Assembly (NCBI RefSeq): GCF_002086735.1
Contig: NZ_MVIJ01000030.1
Coordinates: 1-64,000, forward strand
Reading direction: 5' to 3'
Source of the DNA: Mycobacterium scrofulaceum
GTDB taxonomy: Bacteria > Actinomycetota > Actinomycetes > Mycobacteriales > Mycobacteriaceae
DNA: 64,000 nucleotides
Part shown: piece by piece, positions 1 through 7,946 of the stretch
Layout of the letters: each line of letters begins with the position of its first letter
How positions within the stretch are numbered: position 1 is the stretch's first letter
Position numbers and translations under genes: made by a program
Notes under the pieces: generated by a model
The model's database searches: none
Told to the model about the DNA's origin: nothing
Seen by the model: the letters and a program-made list of their open reading frames with translations, nothing else

Positions 1-444
1 GTTCACTCGATACAGGCAACCCACGTCCGATTGCAGCCCGAGGCCTTCGGCCTCACGCCGCCCCCCATACCGTCTAGGGCGATAGTCCGGCCGCCTGCCA
101 GCACGCCACGGTTGGCAGGGTGCATCCAAGGTATTCACACGATGGTTCCGCGCGGCGCCGGCCAAGCTCAGCACCGGCCTTTTCGCGGATCCCGCGTTGA
201 CCTTCGCACACCTCGGCGGCTCCGCAACTCAATGAATGATGCCCTTTGCCCGCGCCGGCAATCCTCGCTCCGGTGGAGCACCATCGGCTCCCGACTACGC
301 CGCTGTGCCATGAACCGCCAAGAACCTGACTGCGGCCGCAGGCGCGAATCCGGTCCCGGCAGAACTGCTTTCGTCTTCATCAAAACTGGCCGGTAACCCG
401 GTGAAGGACGGCGGTCAAGCCGTGCAGCCACTCACGGCGACGGC
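1..444. other. No clear gene; two short hairpins
   Basis: No reading frame here has a credible start, ribosome-binding site or recognisable protein product. Two perfect short inverted repeats are visible: GAGGCC-TTC-GGCCTC at 40-54, and CCTGCCA / TGGCAGG at 94-100 and 113-119 with a 12-base loop. Neither is followed by a T-tract, so an intrinsic terminator is not well supported. The left edge may be the tail of a gene that continues outside the window. Confidence 0.4.
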
Positions 445-678
445 TTACGGCTTGATCCCGTAGCCCTCGCCGTCGTCGGCCAGGTAGGTGACCACGTACC
501 ACCGCCGGGGCGGCTGCACCTCGTCGTCGTAATCCTCGGTCGCGGTCGCCCGCTCGAGCCGAACGTCCGTCAGCCGCGGATTGTGCACGCGGACATAGTC
601 TTCGAGCTCAGCCAGTAGCGCATCGCCCGTCAGGGTCGTCTCCGCGAGCGCCCTCGCTTCGCGCTTGGCCCAACTCAC
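445..678 (-). CDS. Hypothetical protein, 77 aa
   Basis: A small acidic protein of 77 residues that I do not recognise. It is predicted to be soluble, with no signal peptide or membrane segment. The N-terminal half looks helical; the C-terminal half ends in a hydrophobic strand (RWYVVTYLADD). The GTG start at 678 is used because the upstream in-frame ATG at 687 is followed at once by a stop codon. It lies downstream of the 46-residue ORF at 727-867 on the same strand, about 48 bases away, so the two could share a transcript. Function unknown. Confidence 0.6.
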   Translation of the reverse strand: MSWAKREARALAETTLTGDALLAELEDYVRVHNPRLTDVRLERATATEDYDDEVQPPRRWYVVTYLADDGEGYGIKP

Positions 679-726
679 GCGTTACATCTTGCCCCGGCCA
701 AAGCGGCCGGCGGACGGCGCGTGGGG

Positions 727-867
727 TTAAGTCGCCATCCGCCCGTCGAGCATGATGCCCAGCCGGACGGCGCCATCCGCACGGCGCACCCCCTCGATGC
801 GCACCTCGATGCTTGGCCGCCGTGGCTTACCGGCGGTCGATGTGGCCGGGTTGTCGAAGGTGATCAT
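727..867 (-). CDS. Small hypothetical protein, 46 aa
   Basis: ATG start at 867 and TAA stop at 727, giving 46 residues beginning MITFDNPATS and ending DGRMAT. Support is a strong purine-rich ribosome-binding site (GAGAGGAG) about 8 bases before the ATG, and a central segment (IEVRIEGVRRADGAVRLGIM) that looks like two amphipathic beta strands, not random sequence. It is downstream of and co-directional with the DUF4185 gene. The 84-base gap to that gene carries two 17-base direct repeats, so it may have its own promoter. No family recognised. Confidence 0.5.
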   Translation of the reverse strand: MITFDNPATSTAGKPRRPSIEVRIEGVRRADGAVRLGIMLDGRMAT

Positions 868-900
868 CGCCGATCTCCTCTCTCACTAGGCCCCCGCTTT

Positions 901-944
901 ATTCAGGGTGCGACACGTATACCGACTATTCGGGGTGCGACACG
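901..944. repeat. 17-bp direct repeats upstream of the 46-aa gene
   Basis: ATTCAGGGTGCGACACG (901-917) and ATTCGGGGTGCGACACG (928-944) match at 16 of 17 bases with a period of 27 bases. They lie 34 bases upstream of the 46-residue gene and flank GTATAC, which read leftward could be part of a -10 region. Two tandem sites are typical of a cooperative regulator, but this is inference. Confidence 0.6.
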
Positions 945-951
945 ATCACGA

Positions 952-2430
952 TTAGGGCAAGACGGTGTGCATCAGCATCACGTCGTATGCCGACCACAGC
1001 GACAGGTTGAAATACAGGTCCCGGCCCGACGACCAGGGGTGGATCATCGGCGCGTAGATGCCGCCGGGCATCGAAAATGAGGACACGAGCGGCTGCTCGG
1101 GGCTCCACGGCCCCTGCGGGGTCGGCGCGGTCCGCGCGACCACGTCGTTGCTGCCGCCGTTGGTGTAGAGCACCAGGTATTGCTTGAGGTAGTTGTTGTA
1201 TTGGGCCGACATCTCGCCCACCGGACCCGGGAAGATCGGCGTCGCCGCGCCCGGATTGTTGGGGACCCAACGGCCGCCCTCGTCGCCGTTCCAGTACTGG
1301 TACTTGGTCAGGTCGGGCAGCTGAGCCGGTGGCACCCGCGACAGGAACGCCGCGCCGCCGCGTCCCGACGGGGTGCCGAACTGATAGAGGTAGCCGTCGT
1401 TGCCCTTCATGAAGGCACCCATCTGGAAGTTCTCGTTACCGGGGGTGAACCCGGCTCCGGGAATGGCGTCCGGGGACGCCGTGCGGATCGAAGTGGGAAA
1501 AATCCCCCAGTTCTGGCCGTTGTCGTTCGACCGGGCGATCGCCGAGTAGTTGGTGGTCCATTCGCCGTCGCGACCCCACTGCCGGATGGACATGTAGCTC
1601 ATGTACTGCGTCCTGCCGAGCGAGATGCCGGCGGTCGGAATGATCCCGGTCTCGTGGGCGGCCTTGTGAATCGTGTTGACAACCTGTTTGGAAAGGCTCG
1701 GTGCCCACACCGGTGAACCGGAGTACCGGTCGTTGGGGATGCCGTCCGAGATGTGGATCCCGTGCGAGAGATCGCGGTCCGAGCTGCGGAACAGGGTGTT
1801 GTAGCGCCACTGCTGGCCCCTGACCTTGCAGTAGCCGAAGGTGTCGCCGAAGGCCATCAGCACCTGCCGGTTCACGGGATCGCCGTTTTCCCAGGCGATC
1901 CCGAGGTCGGTACCGGAGATGCTGAATCGCTGCAGCGTCTTGTTCGGGCCGTCGGGACCGGTCACCCAGTCGACCAGCGAGGTCGGCGCCCCCGCGATCG
2001 AGGGCGGCGGTGGCGCCGCCGCGGGTTGCGGCTGCGGGACCGGAGCGGCGTTGGGCTGCAGCTGCCCGGCGTTCGGCGGCTGAGGAAGGCCGGGCACCGG
2101 TGGGTTGGGCCCGGGCGGGAGGACCTCGGCCTGCGGTCTCATGGGCGCGGCCTGCCGGGGAATTGCCGGCTTGAGGAACGAGGAGATCAGCGGCCCCAGC
2201 TTGGGCAGCGGTGCCTGGTCATTCGTGTGGGTGGGTCTGCGCCCGGTGGGTGGTTGGACGACCGGCTGCGGCGCGGGCATCGCCGGTGGCGCGGCGGGCG
2301 GCTCAACGTTGGCTTCCGGCGCACCGCACGGGGTGGCGTTGGCCGACGGCGCGGGCCCGACCACGTAGACGAGTCCGACAGCCGCCGCCGACGCCATCGA
2401 TAGCGACACACTTCGAAGAATCGCCGACAT
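952..2430 (-). CDS. Secreted DUF4185 domain protein
   Basis: 492 residues. Residues 1-32 form a signal peptide: a hydrophobic core (MASAAAVGLVYVVG) and a likely cleavage site after SANA. A long proline/alanine-rich linker follows (about 33-150), then a globular domain to the end with DUF4185-type features (WENGDPVNRQVLMAFGDTFG, SRVPPAQLPDL). Mycobacterial relatives include Rv3707c. The domain resembles beta-propeller sugar-binding or glycosidase folds, so an exported role on cell-envelope or host glycans is possible but unproven. The ATG at 2430 has AAAGGTG upstream. The region to its right is shared with the divergent small secreted peptide gene at 2827. Confidence 0.85.
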   Translation of the reverse strand: MSAILRSVSLSMASAAAVGLVYVVGPAPSANATPCGAPEANVEPPAAPPAMPAPQPVVQPPTGRRPTHTNDQAPLPKLGPLISSFLKPAIPRQAAPMRPQAEVLPPGPNPPVPGLPQPPNAGQLQPNAAPVPQPQPAAAPPPPSIAGAPTSLVDWVTGPDGPNKTLQRFSISGTDLGIAWENGDPVNRQVLMAFGDTFGYCKVRGQQWRYNTLFRSSDRDLSHGIHISDGIPNDRYSGSPVWAPSLSKQVVNTIHKAAHETGIIPTAGISLGRTQYMSYMSIRQWGRDGEWTTNYSAIARSNDNGQNWGIFPTSIRTASPDAIPGAGFTPGNENFQMGAFMKGNDGYLYQFGTPSGRGGAAFLSRVPPAQLPDLTKYQYWNGDEGGRWVPNNPGAATPIFPGPVGEMSAQYNNYLKQYLVLYTNGGSNDVVARTAPTPQGPWSPEQPLVSSFSMPGGIYAPMIHPWSSGRDLYFNLSLWSAYDVMLMHTVLP

Positions 2431-2826
2431 GTAGCACCTTTCGAGCGGCGGGACACCGCGTTGACGTCCGCAGTTGGCTCATGTGACGATAGTGATCAGT
2501 GCGGCTGTTGTGACTAGTGATGCGGCGATAGGTACGCATCCGTGACCGTGTCGCAACGCAGCCGGATCCCGCCGAAACGGGCGGCCTGCCCGGTTAGCTC
2601 GCCGGGCGTATACAGCTAACAATCCCGCCCGCACCGCCATCCGCCATCCGCGCTATTCCGCGGCGCGAACCCGCTGGTGATGTTGGCCGTCGGGCGACGC
2701 TTTTCTGTGGTTCAGGGGTGTTGCCGGCGCCCGCACCGGTGTTATCCTGCCGTGACAATCTGATCCGTATTTCGGTCCTAATGGATTCGCTATACGGATC
2801 ACATCCTTTCGATCCGGGAGAACCTC
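2431..2826. other. Divergent intergenic region
   Basis: About 400 bases between the DUF4185 gene (leftward) and the small secreted peptide gene (rightward); it must hold both promoters. I see no credible gene. The distinctive element is the 10-base inverted repeat at 2761-2801, directly upstream of the rightward gene. Confidence 0.6.
2761..2801. promoter_or_regulatory. 10-bp perfect inverted repeat
   Basis: TGATCCGTAT (2761-2770) and ATACGGATCA (2792-2801) are perfect inverted repeats separated by 21 bases. The right arm ends 25 bases before the ATG at 2827. As DNA it could bind a dimeric regulator across two helical turns. As RNA it could form a 10-bp stem in the 5' leader of the small secreted peptide. 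Confidence 0.55.
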
Positions 2827-3057
2827 ATGCAAGATCGCACTGTCACGCGCCATGCGTTGCTCGCCGTCAGCGGCCTGGTCATCGCCGCGGCGGCACTGGC
2901 AGGTCATCACCAAAGCGGCGTGATGACCGCGGCGCCCGTCGGCACCGACACCCAGGCGTCCACCACCACGCCCACCCCGCTGACCACCTTGCCGCCGCCG
3001 TCGACCATCTCGGCGCCGCCGGCCCCGTCGGCACCACCGGCGCCACCGCTCCCCTAG
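2827..3057 (+). CDS. Small secreted or membrane-anchored Pro/Thr-rich peptide
   Basis: 76 residues. An N-terminal charged stretch is followed by a hydrophobic segment (HALLAVSGLVIAAAALAG, residues 9-26) that could be a signal peptide or membrane anchor. The remaining 50 residues are low-complexity Thr/Pro/Ala. The ATG has a good ribosome-binding site (GGGAG) 7 bases upstream. Short exported Pro-rich peptides of this kind are common in mycobacteria and mostly uncharacterised. The inverted repeat at 2761-2801 suggests regulated expression. No specific function can be given. Confidence 0.6.
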   Translation: MQDRTVTRHALLAVSGLVIAAAALAGHHQSGVMTAAPVGTDTQASTTTPTPLTTLPPPSTISAPPAPSAPPAPPLP

Positions 3058-3500
3058 CGGTCGTCGGCGAGGAGTAGGGGCGGGCGATGCCGCGTGTGCC
3101 CGGCGCGCCGTGACGGTTGGGGCGGATGGGTCTGGCGGCGGAGAGGAGCACGCCGCAACAACGCGCGCTGGGATCCCCGGCCCGGTATGGCTTTTGGGCC
3201 GGCCAACCGCCGTCGGCTGCGCGGGACCCGGTCTTCTTGACCACCGCGAACCCACCGAACTCGTCGAGGGCATCGCCTGGACGCCCGCGGCGTCCGCGCG
3301 GAAGCCGCATGTTTGCCTGCCGCCGTACGGGGCAATGTTCCATGAGAGGCGAACGCGTCGGCCGGCCTTCGCGTCCGCCTAGGTCCCGTCGGTTCAGCCC
3401 GAGAGCCGACGGGGCCGCCCCAATTTTTGGGCGACTCCCCATGACGACCGCTCGCGGATACGCCTCAACGAGGAGGCCACCCAGGAGTACCGTGCGGCGT
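3058..3500. other. No clear gene
   Basis: About 440 GC-rich bases between the small secreted peptide and the thiolase. Open frames exist on both strands, but their products are Arg/Pro-rich with no ribosome-binding site or domain. The thiolase frame itself stays open back to about 3117, but sequence upstream of 3501 encodes nothing like the thiolase family. A decayed gene is possible but cannot be shown. Confidence 0.4.
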
Positions 3501-4736
3501 ATGGACGGCTCGTCGGGTGTGTGGATCCTGGGTGGTTGGCAAACCGATTTCGCCCGCAACCTCACCAAAGAGGGCAAGGACTTCGCCGCGCTGACCGGTG
3601 AGATCGTCGACGGCACGCTCGCCTCGGCCAGGATGAACGCCGCCGACATCGAAGTGGTCCACGTGGCGAACGCCTTCGGGGAAATGTTCGCCGGCCAGGG
3701 CCACCTCGGGGCGATGCCGGCCACGGTCTGCGCCGACCTCTGGGACACCCCGGCCTCCCGGCACGAAGCGGCGTGCGCGTCGGGCAGCATCGCGACGCTG
3801 TCCGCGATGGCCGACCTGCGCTCGGGCGCCTACGACACCGCGCTGGTGGTGGGAATCGAACTCGAGAAAACCGTTCCCGGCGACACCGCGGCCCGGCACC
3901 TGGGCGCGGCGGCGTGGACAGGTCACGAGGGCGCCGGCGCGCGTTACCTGTGGCCGTCGATGTTCGCTCAGGTCGCCGACGAGTACGACCGCCGCTACGG
4001 TCTGGACGACGCGCACCTGCGGGCCATCGCGCAGCTCAACTTCGCCAACGCGCGGCGCAACCCCAACGCCCAGACGCGCGCTTGGACGGTCCCCGACCCC
4101 ATCACCGACGACGATGCGACCAATCCCGTCACCGAGGGCCGGCTGCGACGCTTCGACTGCAGCCAAATGACCGATGGGGCGGCGGGATTGGTGCTCGTCG
4201 GCGACGCGTATCTGCGCGACCATCCCGCCGCGCGCCCGATCGGCCGCATCGACGGTTGGGGGCACCGCACGGTGGGACTGGGTTTGCGGGAGAAGCTGGA
4301 CCGCGCGGCGGACAATCCCCGGGAAAGTCATGTCCTTCCCCATGTGCGGTCCGCGGTGCACGACGCCTTGCGGCGCGCCCGCTTGAGCCTCGACCACCTC
4401 GACGGCTACGAGGTCCACGACTGCTTCACCCCCAGCGAGTACCTCGCCATCGACCACATCGGGTTGACCGGGCCCGGCGAGTCGTGGAAGGCCATCGAAA
4501 ACGGCGAGATCGAAATCGGTGGCCGGCTGCCGATCAACCCCAGCGGCGGCCTGATCGGCGGCGGCCATCCGGTCGGCGCCTCCGGTGTGCGGATGCTGCT
4601 CGACGCGGCCAAGCAGGTCAGCGGCGGGGCCGGCGACTACCAGGTCGAGGGGGCCAAGGCGTTCGGCACCCTCAACTTCGGCGGCAGCACCGCCACCACC
4701 GTCAGCTTCGTCGTCACCACAGCAGAAGGCGCGTGA
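3501..4736 (+). CDS. Thiolase-fold acetyltransferase / lipid-transfer-like protein (Rv0914c homologue)
   Basis: 411 residues of the thiolase superfamily. The nucleophilic cysteine is C92 in EAACASGS. The second motif is HDCFTPSEY and the third is GGLIGGGHPVGASG, with the usual GHP histidine. So the CoA-thioester active site looks intact. Family members condense or cleave acyl-CoAs, or act with SCP-type proteins on sterol and lipid side chains; the substrate is unknown. The ATG at 3501 is preferred because MDGSSGVWILGGW matches the start of the mycobacterial family; a GTG at 3492 is possible. The stop at 4736 is one base before the next ATG, so it is co-transcribed with the carotenoid oxygenase. 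Confidence 0.85.
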   Translation: MDGSSGVWILGGWQTDFARNLTKEGKDFAALTGEIVDGTLASARMNAADIEVVHVANAFGEMFAGQGHLGAMPATVCADLWDTPASRHEAACASGSIATLSAMADLRSGAYDTALVVGIELEKTVPGDTAARHLGAAAWTGHEGAGARYLWPSMFAQVADEYDRRYGLDDAHLRAIAQLNFANARRNPNAQTRAWTVPDPITDDDATNPVTEGRLRRFDCSQMTDGAAGLVLVGDAYLRDHPAARPIGRIDGWGHRTVGLGLREKLDRAADNPRESHVLPHVRSAVHDALRRARLSLDHLDGYEVHDCFTPSEYLAIDHIGLTGPGESWKAIENGEIEIGGRLPINPSGGLIGGGHPVGASGVRMLLDAAKQVSGGAGDYQVEGAKAFGTLNFGGSTATTVSFVVTTAEGA

Positions 4737-4737
4737 C

Positions 4738-6252
4738 ATGGATGTGGAGATCGTCGGCAAATTCCTGTCCACGCTGCCCGAAGACGACGACCACCCGTAC
4801 CGCACCGGACCCTGGCGGCCCCAGACCACCGAGTGGGACGCCGACGACCTGACCGCCGTGGAAGGGGAGATCCCGCACGACCTGGACGGCATCTACCTGC
4901 GCAACACCGAGAACCCGCTGCACCCGGCGCTGAAGACCTACCACCCGTTCGACGGCGACGGCATGCTGCACGTGGTGGGGTTCCGCGACGGAAAGGCCTT
5001 CTACCGCAATCGTTTTGTCCGGACCGACGGCTTCCTTGCGGAGAACGACGCCGGAGGGCCGCTGTGGCCGGGCCTGGCCGAACCGGTGCAACTGGCCAAG
5101 CGGGAGGAGGGCTGGGGCGCTCGCACCAGGATGAAGGATGCCTCGAGCACCGACGTCATCGTGCACCGCGGCGTGGCGCTGACCAGCTTCTATCAGTGCG
5201 GCGACCTGTACCGGGTCAACCCGTACTCGGGTGAAACCCTCGGCAAGGAAAGCTGGAACGGGCGATTCCCTTCCGATTGGGGGGTGTCCGCGCACCCGAA
5301 GGTCGACAACAAAACCGGTGAGCTGCTGTTCTTCAACTACAGCAAGCGAGAGCCGTACATGCGATACGGCGTGGTCGACGGAAACGACGAACTGGTCCAC
5401 TACGTGGACGTACCATTGCCCGGGCCGCGGCTGCCGCACGACATGGCGTTCACCGAAAACTACGTGATTCTCAACGACTTTCCGTTGTTCTGGGACCCCG
5501 CCCTGCTCGAGCACGACGTGCACCTGCCGCGCTTCTACCCGGACATGCCGTCGCGCTTCGCGATCCTCCCCCGCCGCGGCGGCACCCGCGACGTCCGATG
5601 GTTCGAGGCGGACCCGACGTTCGTGCTGCACTTCGTCAACGCGTATGAGGACGGCGACGAGATCGTGCTCGACGGTTTCTTCGAGGGCGACCCTTCTCCG
5701 ATCGACAACGGTGGGTCGAAGTGGGACAAGCTGTTTCGCTTCCTCGCGTTGGATCGTCTGCAGTCGCGGTTGCACCGATGGCGGTTCAACCTGGCCACCG
5801 GTGCCGTGACGGAGGAGCGGCTGTCGGAATCCATCACCGAGTTCGGCACCATCAACCCCGACTACGCCGCGGGCAACTACCGCTACGCCTACGCCGCCAC
5901 CGGCAAGCCGGGGTGGTTCCTGTTCGACGGGCTGGTCAAGCACGATCTGCGCACCGGAAGCCAACAGGAGTTCTCCTTCGGCGACGGCGTCTACGGGAGC
6001 GAGACGGCGATGGCGCCCCGGGTCGGGGCCACCGGCGAGGACGACGGCTACCTGATCACGCTCACCACCGACATGAACACCGACGCCTCGTACTGCATGG
6101 TCTTCGATGCCGGCCGACTCGGCGACGGGCCGGTCTGCAAACTGCAACTACCGGAACGCATCTCCAGCGGCACCCATTCGACCTGGGCACCCGGGGAACA
6201 GCTGCGTCGCTGGGATACCGCGGAGACGGCCGCAGCGGCCGTCGGGCTGTGA
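4738..6252 (+). CDS. Carotenoid oxygenase family protein (Rv0913c homologue)
   Basis: 504 residues, full length for the RPE65/carotenoid-cleavage family of non-haem iron dioxygenases. Four histidines suit the iron ligands of the seven-bladed propeller: H186 (SAHPKVD), H234 (LPHDMAFTENY), H298 (FVLHFVNAYEDGDE) and H480 (SGTHSTW). It likely splits a C=C bond in a carotenoid, stilbenoid or similar substrate. Second of three tightly linked genes: it starts one base after the thiolase stop, and its own stop overlaps the next start (ATGA). The grouping suggests oxidative cleavage followed by processing of an acyl product. Confidence 0.9.
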   Translation: MDVEIVGKFLSTLPEDDDHPYRTGPWRPQTTEWDADDLTAVEGEIPHDLDGIYLRNTENPLHPALKTYHPFDGDGMLHVVGFRDGKAFYRNRFVRTDGFLAENDAGGPLWPGLAEPVQLAKREEGWGARTRMKDASSTDVIVHRGVALTSFYQCGDLYRVNPYSGETLGKESWNGRFPSDWGVSAHPKVDNKTGELLFFNYSKREPYMRYGVVDGNDELVHYVDVPLPGPRLPHDMAFTENYVILNDFPLFWDPALLEHDVHLPRFYPDMPSRFAILPRRGGTRDVRWFEADPTFVLHFVNAYEDGDEIVLDGFFEGDPSPIDNGGSKWDKLFRFLALDRLQSRLHRWRFNLATGAVTEERLSESITEFGTINPDYAAGNYRYAYAATGKPGWFLFDGLVKHDLRTGSQQEFSFGDGVYGSETAMAPRVGATGEDDGYLITLTTDMNTDASYCMVFDAGRLGDGPVCKLQLPERISSGTHSTWAPGEQLRRWDTAETAAAAVGL

Positions 6253-6734
6253 TGAACACCGACAAGCCGCGCCGCACCACTCACTGGCCGCCGCAATTGG
6301 CGACGATCGGTGCTCTGCGCTTCGCTCGCCGGTCGTCGAACTTTCAAGAGACGGTGCGGTTTTACCGCGAGCTGGTGGGCCTGCCCCTGTTCGAGACGTT
6401 CGGCGAAAGCTACGGCAGCAACGGTGCGATCTTCGGCCTGCCCAGCTGGAATCTGACCCTGGAGATCGTGGAGTCCGTCGAGCCCGTCGCGGTGGACCAC
6501 CACGAACAGCTGTGTCTGTACTTCCCCGACCGGCAGGCGCAGCAGGCGGCGGTCGCCCGCCTGCAGGGGGCGGGCGTCCAGCCCATCGAACAGCACCCGT
6601 ACTGGGAGGCGACCGGCGCGGTCAGCTACCGCGACCCGGATGGCCGCGAAATCGTCTTCGCGCCTTTCGTATTCGGCGTCAACGAGCCGAGCGACAGCTC
6701 GGCCTCGGGAACGCACGAGTTTCCGTCGGACTGA
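6252..6734 (+). CDS. VOC (glyoxalase/bleomycin-resistance) family protein
   Basis: 160 residues with the paired beta-alpha-beta-beta-beta units of the vicinal oxygen chelate fold. Characteristic stretches are LRFARRSSNFQETVRFYREL near the N-terminus and AVSYRDPDGREIVFAPF near the C-terminus. The acidic ligand in DPDGREIVF and histidines around DHHEQ could bind metal. The family includes glyoxalases, extradiol dioxygenases and resistance proteins; no substrate can be assigned. The ATG overlaps the preceding stop (ATGA), so translation is coupled to the carotenoid oxygenase. It converges on the membrane-protein gene at 6739. Confidence 0.75.
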   Translation: MNTDKPRRTTHWPPQLATIGALRFARRSSNFQETVRFYRELVGLPLFETFGESYGSNGAIFGLPSWNLTLEIVESVEPVAVDHHEQLCLYFPDRQAQQAAVARLQGAGVQPIEQHPYWEATGAVSYRDPDGREIVFAPFVFGVNEPSDSSASGTHEFPSD

Positions 6735-6738
6735 GACC

Positions 6739-7173
6739 TCAGCGGCCGGGCCGAGCGGAGGCCAGCGCCGCGATGACCGCGACGATCGAGCACACCACCG
6801 CGCACACCGCCGCGCCCGCCCCGACGTACAGGCCGTATTGGGCCGACACCGGCGGGTTGACGTTGAGCTTGTAATACCACGCCACCAGCGCGACGATCAG
6901 CAACGAAATCGCCAGCGCGCCAACCGAAGCAATCCTGACCGATAGGCCGCGGCCGACCATCGCCCCGGTCACCAGCAGCGCCGAGGAGAGCAAGACGATG
7001 AGCTGGCCCGCGCCGAACCCCCGCGGGAGTTCCAAGTTTCCGTGCGCGCCTCCGATGGCGTTGGCCCAGCCGCCGCCGTTGACCGCCGTCGTCAGCCACG
7101 GCAGCCACGCGCTGGCCGAAATCACCAACGCGAAGAATGCCACCAGCCAACCAGGGCGCAGCCGGCGAGTCAT
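6739..7173 (-). CDS. Conserved four-helix membrane protein (Rv0912 homologue)
   Basis: 144 residues with four hydrophobic helices: about 8-26 (GWLVAFFALVISASAWLP), 55-75, 80-102 and 112-138. A short exported loop with Trp and Gly lies after helix 1. It resembles the Rv0912 family of mycobacterial inner-membrane proteins of unknown function. The ATG at 7173 opens directly onto MTRRLRPGW, giving positive-inside topology. It is downstream of the SRPBCC toxin-like gene on the same strand with a 65-base gap. No function assigned. Confidence 0.75.
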   Translation of the reverse strand: MTRRLRPGWLVAFFALVISASAWLPWLTTAVNGGGWANAIGGAHGNLELPRGFGAGQLIVLLSSALLVTGAMVGRGLSVRIASVGALAISLLIVALVAWYYKLNVNPPVSAQYGLYVGAGAAVCAVVCSIVAVIAALASARPGR

Positions 7174-7238
7174 GTCAGCGAGGTTAGCCGACGCCGGGCC
7201 GGCCCCCGCGAACGTCACGCCAGCGTGGCGCCCGAGCG

Positions 7239-7712
7239 TCAGCGATGACCGGGGCCGGCCCCGTTCATGCCGGGATCGGGCCGGGTGAACACCGTGACGA
7301 AGTTCTCCAGCGACGTGTCGATGTCGCCGCGGAGCGCGGCGGCGACGATCATGCCGATCGGCCCGAACAGCGCCGGGCCGCCGAGGTGGACGTCGAAGCT
7401 GACGGTGGAGCCCTCGTCCGCGGGCTGGACCTTGGCCATCAGCTTGACCTTGACGCCCCCGACGCCGTCGCCGTTGAGCGTCATGCCCTCCGGCGGCTTG
7501 TACCGCACGACCGTCCACTTGATCCGGTTGTACATGCCCTTGACCTCGACGATCGATTCCACGACCGTCCCTTTGTCGATGTCGTCGGGCAGTTTGCTGC
7601 GCCACACCCGGTGAATCGTCAGCCAGTCGGAGTACCGGGACAGGTCGGAGGCATGCTGCCACGCCACCTCGGGTGGCAGCGGGACGTCGATGGATCCGGA
7701 GAGTTTCGCCAT
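7239..7712 (-). CDS. SRPBCC-fold protein, Rv0910 toxin homologue
   Basis: 157 residues beginning MAKLSGSIDVPLPPEVAW, a polyketide cyclase/START-like (SRPBCC) fold with a hydrophobic cavity. Its closest characterised relative by sequence is Rv0910 of M. tuberculosis, listed as the toxin of the Rv0909/Rv0910 type II pair. The family is conserved at this locus. The START-like fold makes a ligand-binding role equally plausible, and toxicity cannot be read from sequence. It starts 4 bases after the stop of the Rv0909-like gene, the usual antitoxin-then-toxin order. Confidence 0.85.
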   Translation of the reverse strand: MAKLSGSIDVPLPPEVAWQHASDLSRYSDWLTIHRVWRSKLPDDIDKGTVVESIVEVKGMYNRIKWTVVRYKPPEGMTLNGDGVGGVKVKLMAKVQPADEGSTVSFDVHLGGPALFGPIGMIVAAALRGDIDTSLENFVTVFTRPDPGMNGAGPGHR

Positions 7713-7716
7713 GAGC

Positions 7717-7905
7717 TTAGTTCTGGTTGTCGCCTTTTGCCGCGGACTCGGCCGCCTTCTTGGCCTCTTCTTGCACTTTGTGGATGGTGTCGGAGTACTT
7801 GCCCTGCGTCTTGTCGTCGACGAACTCGCCGGCCTTGTCGATCGCCGTCTCGACCTTGTCGGCGTTCTGCGACAGCAGGTCTTTGGCCTTGTCCAGGAAT
7901 CCCAT
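7717..7905 (-). CDS. Rv0909-family antitoxin-like small protein
   Basis: 62 residues: MGFLDKAKDLLSQNADKVET followed by a lysine/glutamate-rich helical region. This is the Rv0909 domain, strongly amphipathic and probably all-helical. In M. tuberculosis the homologue is the proposed antitoxin of Rv0910. The ATG at 7905 has a GAAAGGACGGGGAA purine tract upstream. It is immediately downstream of ctpE on the same strand (41-base gap), so it could be read from the ctpE transcript or its own promoter. Related small CsbD/YjbJ-like stress proteins have similar composition, so a stress role is an alternative. Confidence 0.8.
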   Translation of the reverse strand: MGFLDKAKDLLSQNADKVETAIDKAGEFVDDKTQGKYSDTIHKVQEEAKKAAESAAKGDNQN

Positions 7906-7946
7906 TTCCCCGTCCTTTCCCCGCCGAAATCCTACTTGGCCGGCCG

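Noticed and set aside
94..119. Hairpin CCTGCCA/TGGCAGG as an intrinsic terminator
   Set aside because: No T-tract follows and no gene end is visible upstream in the window.
2653..3790. Minus-strand frames of 206 and 303 codons across 2653-3790
   Set aside because: Arg/Pro/Gly-rich translations with no ribosome-binding site; they overlap the small exported peptide and the thiolase start on the other strand.
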